DNA of 7,524 nt from Bradyrhizobium sp. (GTDB lineage: Bacteria > Pseudomonadota > Alphaproteobacteria > Rhizobiales > Xanthobacteraceae). Each line of letters begins with the position of its first letter. The stretch's first letter is position 1. Shown one piece after another: positions 1 through 5,063 of this stretch. The DNA lies in contig JAQGKC010000471.1 of NCBI GenBank assembly GCA_028290305.1, positions 1 to 7,524 on the forward strand. Reading direction: 5' to 3'. The notes under the pieces are model-generated. The model was given only the letters and a program-made list of their open reading frames with translations. It made no database searches and was not told where the DNA came from. Made by a program: the position numbers and the translations under genes.

Positions 1-155
1 CCGAAGACGCTATTTTGCGCTGCGATGCGATCGACATGAAAGGGTTGAGGATCCCACTCGAAAGCAAAGTCAATGATTGCCGTCTCGGTGACAGTGACCC
101 GAGCGGTGCTGAATACCGCACCGATCTGAAGTTCATCGTAGAATAATCCCTGCAT
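1..155 (-). CDS. MaoC-family dehydratase/hydratase, N-terminal part (runs off the window)
   Basis: The ORF starts at ATG 155-153 and reads off the left edge, so only about 51 residues are visible. They begin MQGLFYDELQIGAVF, followed by a T-x-T-E-x-x-I-x-x-F-A stretch and then W-D-P-Q-P-F-H. This is the MaoC hot-dog fold pattern: the D-x-x-P-x-H hydratase-2 motif gives the likely catalytic pair Asp35 and His40. Family members hydrate enoyl-CoA esters or dehydrate 3-hydroxyacyl-CoA esters; some act on other CoA thioesters, so the substrate cannot be named. The start lies 7 bases after the stop of the 59-codon ORF, and an SDR lies just upstream on the same strand, so an operon for acyl-CoA-type metabolism is likely. 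The ribosome site before this ATG is weak (TAGGT), which suggests translational coupling. The C-terminal two thirds is outside the window. Confidence 0.8.
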   Translation of the reverse strand, partial: MQGLFYDELQIGAVFSTARVTVTETAIIDFAFEWDPQPFHVDRIAAQNSVF

Positions 156-162
156 GGGTAAC

Positions 163-342
163 CTACATTTCGACGATCGCGATCTCGGATCCGACGGCTA
201 TCACATCCCCAACCGCAGCGACCTGCTTCAGCACTTCATTGGCAAGTGCGTGATTGAAGCTATGGGGGTCCGGGTGACAGACCACCATTGCCTTCTTTGA
301 TTGCCTGTTTACGACCAATTCCGGTTTACACGACTCCTGCAC
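163..342 (-). CDS. 59-aa chimeric ORF: NAD(P)H-quinone-reductase-like N-terminus plus truncated biotinyl-domain-like C-terminus
   Basis: A GTG start at 342-340 has a good ribosome site (AAGGGGAG, about 6 bases upstream) and lies 15 bases after the SDR stop. The TAG stop is at 165-163. Residues about 17-38 (KKAMVVCHPDPHSFNHALA and following) resemble the first strand and phosphate loop of flavodoxin-fold NAD(P)H dehydrogenase (quinone) proteins. Residues about 36-59, ending VGDVIAVGSEIAIVEM, resemble a biotinyl/lipoyl carrier domain up to the glutamate before the biotinylated lysine motif (E-x-M-K-M). The protein ends exactly there, so no modifiable lysine is present. Neither half is complete. 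It may be a fused remnant of two genes, or a carrier gene hit by a stop. The spacing and ribosome site suggest it is still translated within the operon. Function is unknown. Confidence 0.5.
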   Translation of the reverse strand: MQESCKPELVVNRQSKKAMVVCHPDPHSFNHALANEVLKQVAAVGDVIAVGSEIAIVEM

Positions 343-357
343 CTGTGACTCCCCTTC

Positions 358-1185
358 TCACTTCGCATCCGGCATTCTTTGACCCTGCCGGTACATGTGC
401 TCAGGCTTGGTTCCGGCCATCTGTCCGCCGTCGATCGGAACAGTCGCACCCGTGGTGAAGCTGCTATCATCGGAACCCAGCCACAGGACTGTCCTGGCGA
501 CTTCGTCGGAGTTGCCCAGGCGTCGCATCGGAGTCGCCATGGCGGCCTGACGTTGCGCCTGCTCACCCGCCGCCTCGAGGTGATGGGTGAGGATCGGCCC
601 CGGCGCGAGTACGTTCACGCGGATGCCGTGATCAGCATAATCCAACGCCGCAACCTTGGTCAGCGCTATAATGCCGGCCTTGCCGGTGACATAACCCGCG
701 AGGTTGGCCACGCCCTGAACGCCCGCGACCGACGCCATGTTAATGATGGAGCCCCCGCCGCCTGCCAGCATAGCCGGGACCTGAAACTTCATGCCGAGAA
801 ACGTACCGCGGATGTTGGTTCGAATGGCCCGGTCGAATTCGTCGACACTCATGTCGGCAAGGGGCTTCGGGCTCGGCCCGTCGGTCGCGTTGTTGAAGGC
901 GATATCGAGCCGCCCAAACTGATCTACGGTATATTGAACGAGGCGCTCGACGGACTGCTCATCACCGACGTCCACCGTCATGAAGCGCGCCTCGCATCCG
1001 GCGGCCTGGATCTCCGCGACAACGGCGGCGAGCGCATCCTCGTCGCGGGCCGCCAGAACCACCTTGGCGCCGGAACGTGCGATGACCTTAGCGGTTTCGG
1101 CGCCGATGCCGCGACTTGCGCCAATCAGCAGCGCGACTTTCCCATCGAGGCGGCCCGAAGCTTGAACAATAGGCAGGTCGTTCAT
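358..1185 (-). CDS. Classical short-chain dehydrogenase/reductase (SDR), 275 aa
   Basis: This is a cytoplasmic NAD(P)-dependent oxidoreductase of the classical SDR family, full length with a single Rossmann domain. The visible motifs are the cofactor loop GASRGIG (residues 22-28), Asp72 in VDV, an NNAT variant of the usual NNAG (98-101), Asn124, Ser152, and the catalytic Tyr165-x-x-x-Lys169. The C-terminal IDGG (251-254) is typical of 3-oxoacyl-ACP-reductase-like members. Arg25 and Arg47 at the cofactor site suggest NADP(H) rather than NAD. The ATG at 1185-1183 has AAGGA 8 bases upstream. The substrate is not predictable: FabG-like ketoacyl reduction, alcohol oxidation or cyclic-ketone reduction are all possible. 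It is followed by the 59-codon ORF and a MaoC gene on the same strand, which points to CoA-ester or ring-degradation chemistry. The C-terminal tail after IDGG (about 21 residues) is slightly extended. Confidence 0.93.
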   Translation of the reverse strand: MNDLPIVQASGRLDGKVALLIGASRGIGAETAKVIARSGAKVVLAARDEDALAAVVAEIQAAGCEARFMTVDVGDEQSVERLVQYTVDQFGRLDIAFNNATDGPSPKPLADMSVDEFDRAIRTNIRGTFLGMKFQVPAMLAGGGGSIINMASVAGVQGVANLAGYVTGKAGIIALTKVAALDYADHGIRVNVLAPGPILTHHLEAAGEQAQRQAAMATPMRRLGNSDEVARTVLWLGSDDSSFTTGATVPIDGGQMAGTKPEHMYRQGQRMPDAK

Positions 1186-1230
1186 TGGAGATTCCTTCTC
1201 AGCGTGGCGTTAGGGGTGGACGCGATGGCG

Positions 1231-1917
1231 TCAGTGGTCGGAGGCCGCCAATTCGGCAGCGCGCGTGTTCGGAAGCAGCCAGGCCGCGGCAATCAGCCAG
1301 GGGAACCCGGAAGCGCACCAGGGGGATCAGGGGCAGCGCTTTGGGCGTCATCAAGAACAGCCAACTCAGCTCACCAATGAGCGCGAGCACGACACCCAGG
1401 ATGGCGAACCATTTCGGGAGCCTTCGCGACATGCCGCCGGTCACAGCGATGCCTGCAATGAGAAGGCCGAAAGGCACCGAAAACCCGGGCCCCCCAAGCA
1501 GTAAAGGGCCAGGATCAATTCATCACTAGCCGTCGAAGCGACCGACGCCGTGGCCCACATCACCGATTTTGCAAGGAGCATCAGAGCCGCTGTCGTCCAG
1601 CCGCCGAACAGGGCGATGTTGACCCCTGCGGCGCGTACCCCGAGGAACCGAAATCTGTTTGCGACCGTCGCCGTATACAACCCGAGAGGGATCGCCGACC
1701 CGAACTGAAGCGCTGACGTGATGGTCAGCGGCCCTCCGGTCGCCCGGAAAAGTGCGACGATCTGGGCGGCGGTCGACGAAGGCACTGGGAAAGAACCCGA
1801 CGCGAACAATGGGATGACCGCGAGGAGCCCAGCGTTGAAGAGCATGGCGTAGATGATACCCAGCAGCATCAGAGGCGGCGATTGATCGCGGATGACAGCA
1901 GCAGCGGCTTTTGGCAT
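1231..1917 (-). pseudogene. Multi-pass membrane protein of unknown function (DUF4386-like), disrupted by frameshifts
   Basis: The gene reads from ATG 1917-1915 for about 145 codons in one frame. It then needs a shift near 1475-1480, within GGPGF followed by SVPFGLLIAGIAVTGG, and a second near 1300-1310. It returns to the original frame for WLIAAAWLLPNTRAAELAA and a TGA at 1233-1231. Restored, it is about 230 residues with roughly six hydrophobic segments: LMLLGIIYAMLFNAGLLAVI, ALQFGSAIPLGLY, a GVNIALFGG helix, ILALYCLGGPGF, FAILGVVLALIGELSWL and WLIAAAWLL. This matches a family of uncharacterised inner-membrane proteins with the ALQFGSAIPLG signature. The breaks fall in short runs of identical bases (TTTT, CC before GGG, CCCC), so sequencing error is as likely as real decay. 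It is divergent from the MarR gene and ends 45 bases before the SDR start. Its function is unknown. Confidence 0.65.
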
Positions 1918-1931
1918 GTTACATCTCTGCG

Positions 1932-1958
1932 GTAATGATTACATTGTGTAACCATTAC
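1932..1958. promoter_or_regulatory. Probable MarR operator: two adjacent palindromic boxes between divergent genes
   Basis: GTAATGATTAC (1932-1942) is a perfect palindrome around its central base. GTAACCATTAC (1948-1958) is a near copy with one mismatched pair, centred 16 bases away. The whole site also reads as an inverted repeat with 12-base arms (one mismatch) around TTG. It lies in the 49-base gap between the membrane-protein start (1917) and the MarR start (1967). A site here would allow the MarR protein to repress both itself and the divergent gene, the usual arrangement for this family. Binding is inferred. Confidence 0.65.
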
Positions 1959-1966
1959 ATCGTTTA

Positions 1967-2473
1967 ATGGATAGGTGCAAGGTGGTTGCTGAGCGGAATC
2001 ATCCAAGGGACACCGGCCGCGATGAGGCAGCGTTCCTGCTGGCGCAGTTGGGAGCACATGCGGCATCGAAATTCGCAGCCAGAATGCAGTCCCTCGATCT
2101 CACGCCGGCACTGGTCGGCGTGTTGCGCTTCCTGGCGCGCAACCCGGGCTCAAGTCAGCGGGAGTTGGCGGAAGCTATCGGCATGCCGGCGAGCCGGCTC
2201 GTTGCAATGGCAGACGAACTCGAACGGCGCGAACTTGTAATGCGCGTTCGAGACGAGCACGACCGTCGGTCACATCGGATCACCCTGACGGGAGCGGGTA
2301 AGGCCCAACTCGCGGCCATCGCAAAACAGGCGCAAGAGCACAAAAGGGAGTTGCTGAGCGCGCTCTCGGTCGAGGAGCAGGAACAGCTTGAAGATCTTCT
2401 GCAGCGGATCGCGCATGAGCAGGGCCTAAAACGTGGAGTCCACCCGGGACTGACGCGAGGCCGGCCGTCATGA
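1967..2473 (+). CDS. MarR-family winged-helix transcriptional regulator
   Basis: This is a DNA-binding dimeric regulator of up to 168 residues, at the upper end of the usual MarR length. The winged-helix core runs from about residue 45 (LTPALVGVLRFLARNPG) through the recognition helix (about 73-88, MPASRLVAMADELERR). The wing (RDEHDRRSHRITLT, about 95-108) holds the conserved D-x-R-S element as Asp99-Arg100-Arg101-Ser102. The long C-terminal helix (about 120-150) is for dimerisation. The start is uncertain: ATG 1967 has no visible ribosome site, while an in-frame GTG at 1982 has GATAGG a few bases upstream and would remove five residues. It is divergent from the membrane-protein gene, and the palindromic boxes in between suggest autorepression. 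The ligand is unknown; many relatives respond to phenolic compounds or oxidants. Confidence 0.9.
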   Translation: MDRCKVVAERNHPRDTGRDEAAFLLAQLGAHAASKFAARMQSLDLTPALVGVLRFLARNPGSSQRELAEAIGMPASRLVAMADELERRELVMRVRDEHDRRSHRITLTGAGKAQLAAIAKQAQEHKRELLSALSVEEQEQLEDLLQRIAHEQGLKRGVHPGLTRGRPS

Positions 2474-2522
2474 AACGGTTCTCTTCAATGGCCGCTCTCC
2501 CTTCGAATCTCTACGAGCGCCC

Positions 2523-2534
2523 GCCTAGCTAGGC
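2523..2534. repeat. Perfect 12-bp palindrome GCCTAGCTAGGC
   Basis: This self-complementary site lies in the gap between the MarR gene and the ECF41 promoter, 43 bases before the -35 element. It contains two overlapping-phase CTAG tetranucleotides, often under-represented in proteobacterial genomes. It could be a protein-binding site, but no T-tract follows, so it is not an obvious terminator. No function can be assigned. Confidence 0.35.
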
Positions 2535-2576
2535 AAACATGTCTCTGAAGCCCCGCCCAAGAAAACTTGCTCTCCG

Positions 2577-2603
2577 TGTCACAAAGTGCAGGGGCCGATC
2601 GTC
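2577..2603 (+). promoter_or_regulatory. ECF41-type promoter (-35 TGTCACA, 16-base spacer, -10 CGTC)
   Basis: TGTCACA is at 2577-2583 and CGTC at 2600-2603, separated by exactly 16 bases. This matches the target consensus I know for ECF41 sigma factors. Transcription would begin about 2609-2612, leaving a leader of roughly 25 bases before the ribosome site and ATG 2635. The genes downstream are a carboxymuconolactone-decarboxylase-family protein and an ECF41 sigma factor, the standard partner genes, so this is very probably the autoregulated promoter. Confidence 0.85.
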
Positions 2604-2622
2604 ATGTCTTCACAAACAGTGC

Positions 2623-2628
2623 AAGGAG
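2623..2628 (+). promoter_or_regulatory. Ribosome binding site AAGGAG deciding the AhpD-like start
   Basis: AAGGAG lies 6 bases before ATG 2635 and directly abuts an earlier in-frame ATG at 2629, which is too close to be used. Together with the promoter at 2577-2603 it rules out the longer reading from 2539. Confidence 0.8.
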
Positions 2629-2634
2629 ATGACG

Positions 2635-3096
2635 ATGACGCCAAGATTGAACCCCTTCACCGCCAGTCCCGCAGCAATGCAACCATGGATCGAACTGGGA
2701 AAAACAATTCAGACCAATGGTCTTGAGCCCTTGTTGAGAGAACTTGTCATGACTCGGGCGTCACAGATCAACGGATGCGCCTTCTGCATCCACCATCACG
2801 TCACGGATGCCCGCAAGTACGGAGAGACCGAGGACCGGCTCCATCTTCTCAGCGCATGGCGCGAGTCCGCGCTTTACTCCGACCGAGAGCGAGCCGCGCT
2901 GGGCTGGACCGAGGCTCTGACGCTGGTGTCCGAGACCCATGCGCCGGACGATGCCTATGAGGCGCTGCGCCAGCACTTTACTGAGGACGAGCAAGTGAAG
3001 CTCACCTTGTTGATCGCGCAAGTCAACGCCTGGAACCGGATCAAGATTGGCTTTCGTGCGGTCCACCCGGCCGAAGAGAAGAAGGCGGCGGCCTGA
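2635..3096 (+). CDS. AhpD-like / carboxymuconolactone decarboxylase (CMD) family protein, 153 aa
   Basis: This is a small all-helical CMD/AhpD-family protein. The redox motif is Cys48-A-F-Cys51-I-H-H-His55 (C-x-x-C-x-x-x-H), preceded by Glu36 at the position expected for the AhpD proton relay. The later N-A-W-N-R-I segment (131-136) is also typical. Family members of this type reduce peroxides or act as small thiol oxidoreductases; true decarboxylase activity is unlikely given the CxxC. An in-frame ATG at 2539 would lie upstream of the promoter, so ATG 2635 with its AAGGAG site is chosen. The stop overlaps the sigma factor start by one base (TGATG), implying translational coupling. CMD-family genes are the characteristic partners of ECF41 sigma factors, so this is the likely main target of the regulon. 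The C-terminal KKAAA tail is unremarkable. Confidence 0.92.
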   Translation: MTPRLNPFTASPAAMQPWIELGKTIQTNGLEPLLRELVMTRASQINGCAFCIHHHVTDARKYGETEDRLHLLSAWRESALYSDRERAALGWTEALTLVSETHAPDDAYEALRQHFTEDEQVKLTLLIAQVNAWNRIKIGFRAVHPAEEKKAAA

Positions 3097-3971
3097 TGGC
3101 ACCCGCCTCGAGCCAAGATGCCGCCGCCGTCTTCGATCCGCTGCGCCAGCGTCTTGTCCGCGTTGCGTACAGGATGCTGGGCTCGATCGCGGAGGCGGAG
3201 GACGTTCTTCAGGACGCTTTCTTGCGCTGGCTCGATGTCGACCGAGACGCGGTGTGCGAACCGGAAGCATTTCTGCGCCGGGTCGTCACGCGCTTGTGCC
3301 TGGACCGGCTCAAGTCGGTCCGGCGTGGGCGCGAGACCTACATCGGCCCGTGGCTGCCCGAGCCGGTTGTGGAATCGGCTGAGGACGAGATCGACGACGT
3401 GACCTTGCCCTTGCTGATGGCGCTGGAGCGCCTGTCGCCGCTGGAGCGCGCTGCCTTCCTGCTTCATGACGTGTTCGGCCTCGGCTTCGAGGAAGTCGCG
3501 GCCACGATCGGCCGCGAGCCGGCTACCTGCCGCCAGCTCGCGAGCCGCGCCCGTGGCCATGTTCGTGCAGACCGTCCACGCTATCCAGTGCCGAGGGAAC
3601 GGGGCCTCGAGATCGCGGAAGCCTTCTTCGCCGCGTCCCGGGACGGCGACATGGAGCACCTGCGCGCGCTGCTCACGGCGGACGTCACCCTCTACGCCGA
3701 TGGCGGCGGAAAGGTGCCGGCTCGGAAGGCGCCGGCCGCCGGGCTCGCTGACGTCATACGGATGTTCGCGACGTTCGCGTCTGTCTATGCCGTGAGCAGG
3801 TCTCGCCTCGTGCGCTATGGCTTTATAAGCGGCCTGCCGGGGTTCATCACCATCGAGCGGGGCGACATTCTCCAGACGACTGCCCTGGAGATCGAGCATG
3901 AGGGCGTCGTCGCCATCTATGTCATGCGTAATCCCGATAAACTGAGGCACATCGCTGACACCGTGCATTGA
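3096..3971 (+). CDS. ECF41 (SigJ-type) RNA polymerase sigma factor with fused SnoaL-like domain, 291 aa
   Basis: This alternative sigma factor has no separate anti-sigma partner; regulation is built into its C-terminal domain. Region 2 spans about residues 13-80 (FDPLRQRLVRVAYRMLGS, AEAEDVLQDAFLRW). The WLPEP linker motif is at 86-90. Region 4 is at about 103-158 (ALERLSPLERAAFLLHDVFG, then a helix-turn-helix EEVAATIGREPATCRQLASRA). The SnoaL-like domain follows from about 168. Both ECF41 signature motifs are present: DGGGKV (202-207) and NPDKL near the end (279-283). These residues are known from ECF41 studies to tune sigma activity. Length is typical and no domain is broken. The start ATG overlaps the upstream CMD gene stop. 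The matched promoter at 2577 predicts positive autoregulation. The inducing signal is unknown for most of the group. Confidence 0.95.
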   Translation: MAPASSQDAAAVFDPLRQRLVRVAYRMLGSIAEAEDVLQDAFLRWLDVDRDAVCEPEAFLRRVVTRLCLDRLKSVRRGRETYIGPWLPEPVVESAEDEIDDVTLPLLMALERLSPLERAAFLLHDVFGLGFEEVAATIGREPATCRQLASRARGHVRADRPRYPVPRERGLEIAEAFFAASRDGDMEHLRALLTADVTLYADGGGKVPARKAPAAGLADVIRMFATFASVYAVSRSRLVRYGFISGLPGFITIERGDILQTTALEIEHEGVVAIYVMRNPDKLRHIADTVH

Positions 3972-3978
3972 CGACTTG

Positions 3979-3993
3979 GGCCGAGCTTCGGCC
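3979..3993 (+). terminator. Possible transcription terminator hairpin after the sigma factor
   Basis: GGCCGA-GCT-TCGGCC forms a perfect 6-bp GC-rich stem with a 3-base loop, starting 8 bases after the sigma factor stop. A weaker imperfect hairpin (around GCTCCGGAGC, 4003-4018) follows. There is no T-tract, so intrinsic termination is doubtful; it may instead stabilise the 3' end of the message. Confidence 0.35.
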
Positions 3994-4100
3994 ATCGCAT
4001 TGCGGCTCCGGAGCAATGAGGTGGGTACTACCAATCCACCGCCCCATGAACCGAATGTTATGAGTACGCGCCCTACTAGGTGTTCTGTCCTGGAAATTCG

Positions 4101-4479
4101 CTGACACAGTCGCGCGAGCTTCTGGAGGATATGCGTGGCCGACGCCGTCGGAAACCTGCAGGAACCGCTCCGGCGCCTTGCGAATTGGGATCGCCTCAGG
4201 CCGTCGGAACTGTGCCGCCGTCGATGGTGTATTACTCTGACTGACGTGGGAACGATGCTTGAAGCTTGTTTGGCCGGTTATGGCATCGCTCAGGTGATGG
4301 GATTTGGCATCGCCGATCTGCTGGAAAAAGGCCGCCTTGTTGAACTATTTCCCGACTGGCACGACGAGATGTTTCCTCTTCATGCCTATCGTCCGTCACG
4401 GCAATTGCCGCCCGCGAAGGTGATAGCGTTTCTTGATTTCGTGGATTCCATCATAAGGGAGAGTGCCGGCGTCCACTGA
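4101..4479 (+). pseudogene. LysR-type transcriptional regulator remnant (linker, start of effector domain, C-terminal domain)
   Basis: The last 80 or so residues are a clear LysR effector-domain end: LTDVGTMLEACLAGYGIAQV, then a GRLVELFPDW segment and a final helix ending at TGA 4477-4479. Upstream, three frames are needed. LTQSRELLEDMRG (from 4101) resembles a linker helix, SGALRIGIASG (about 4169-4200) is the classic first strand of the effector domain, and VPPSMVYYSD (4212-4241) follows. Most of effector subdomain I and the whole DNA-binding domain are missing from this strand: about 125 codons remain where roughly 230 are expected. A tandem TGACTGAC at 4238-4245 marks one shift. A GTG-started reading from 4135 is open, but its first 35 residues look non-native. 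A regulator of the neighbouring FAH-family operon is plausible. As it stands it cannot bind DNA. Confidence 0.7.
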
Positions 4480-4523
4480 ACAGGAACTTGAAAGCTGACG
4501 ATCAAAGCCGCTGTGTCTGGCCG

Positions 4524-4568
4524 GCTTCCTGCTTGCACCACCTTGAGAAAATAGCGAAAGGCGCGGAT
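4524..4568 (-). pseudogene. LysR-type regulator N-terminal fragment (about 15 codons), start codon lost
   Basis: Read on the minus strand, IRAFRYFLKVVQAGS matches the opening helix of a LysR-type winged-helix domain (typical form: x-L-R-Y-F-x-x-V-x-x-x-G-S-F). A strong GGAGG at 4580-4576 sits 7 bases before an ATC codon where an ATG would be expected, so the start may have mutated from ATG to ATC. After Ser the similarity ends; the expected helix-turn-helix is absent. It points toward, and in the opposite direction to, the LysR C-terminal remnant at 4101-4479. The match is short, so confidence is moderate. Confidence 0.45.
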
Positions 4569-4645
4569 GCTGTTGCCTCCGAGATCTATGCGCCTTTCTC
4601 GATCTGGCGGCATGTGCATCGCCAAATCCATCGCGCAGCTCAAAC

Positions 4646-5063
4646 TTAATCGTCGCCGAACTGATAGCTCTACACCGCCTTGCCGAAGATCTTGTCTTGG
4701 TAGCTGCGCCGACCGACGTCCGTGCCGGCGGCGCCCACCGCGACAAAGAGTGGAGCGAGGTGTTCTGCCCGAGGGTGGGCCGCGCGACCGCCCGGCGCGG
4801 ATGTCCGATTCCGCAACGCCATGGCGCGCGCATTAGGGTCGGGCTGGGTCATAGCTTCGTAGGAGCAGTTCGTCGTCGAGCGTGATGATGCCCGTGCATG
4901 GTGCAGGTTCGCACCGGAAACGGGCGCTGGAACGATTCGCGGACGTCCTCGGCCCGCTTGGAAGACCGGCTCGAACACGGTCTTACAGTTGTCGCCGCGC
5001 TCGATGGTGGCCTTGTAGCCGGGCACACCGACACGTGAAAGGGCTTTGCGAGTCCATAGTCAT
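4646..5063 (-). pseudogene. Degraded gene ending in a LigB-type extradiol dioxygenase C-terminus
   Basis: ATG 5063-5061 overlaps the FAH stop by ATGA with GAAGG just upstream, so the gene was once translated from the same message. No frame stays open: the ATG frame stops after about 27 codons. Coding-like pieces then switch frame: GYKATIERGDNCKTVFEPV, then KRAEDVRESFQRPFPV, NLHHARG and ITLDDELLLRSYD. I do not recognise these. From about 4825 the text becomes APGGRAAHPRAEHLAPLFV and VAVGAAG, a good match to the conserved end of LigB-superfamily ring-opening dioxygenases, where the HP-x-x-E-H-L-x-P-L motif is typical. An in-frame TAG at 4672-4670 interrupts the last residues (SYQFGDD, TAA at 4648-4646). 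It is non-functional unless several sequencing errors are present. It may join pieces of two genes. Confidence 0.55.

Noticed and set aside
379..1380. 333-codon open frame on the plus strand
   Set aside because: It lies antisense to the SDR gene, has no protein-family signature and no ribosome site, and is explained by high-GC codon bias opposite a real gene.
2539..2634. N-terminal extension of the CMD protein from ATG 2539
   Set aside because: The extension would span the ECF41 promoter and lacks a ribosome site; AAGGAG and ATG 2635 give the family-typical N-terminus.
2955..4034. 359-codon open frame on the minus strand
   Set aside because: It is antisense to the sigma factor and CMD gene, both of which carry clear conserved motifs; its translation is low-complexity and Arg/Ala/Gln-rich.
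3972..4100. Search for the missing LysR helix-turn-helix in the gap after the sigma factor
   Set aside because: All three plus-strand frames contain stops or non-LysR text; only possible hairpins were seen.
4089..4110. CTGGAAATTCGCTGACACAG resembling the end of an IS21-type element
   Set aside because: There is no transposase or second end nearby, the resemblance is from memory only, and the stretch overlaps the LysR linker remnant.
4396..4833. 145-codon minus-strand open frame across the decayed zone
   Set aside because: It mixes out-of-frame dioxygenase and LysR sequence and has no motif of its own.
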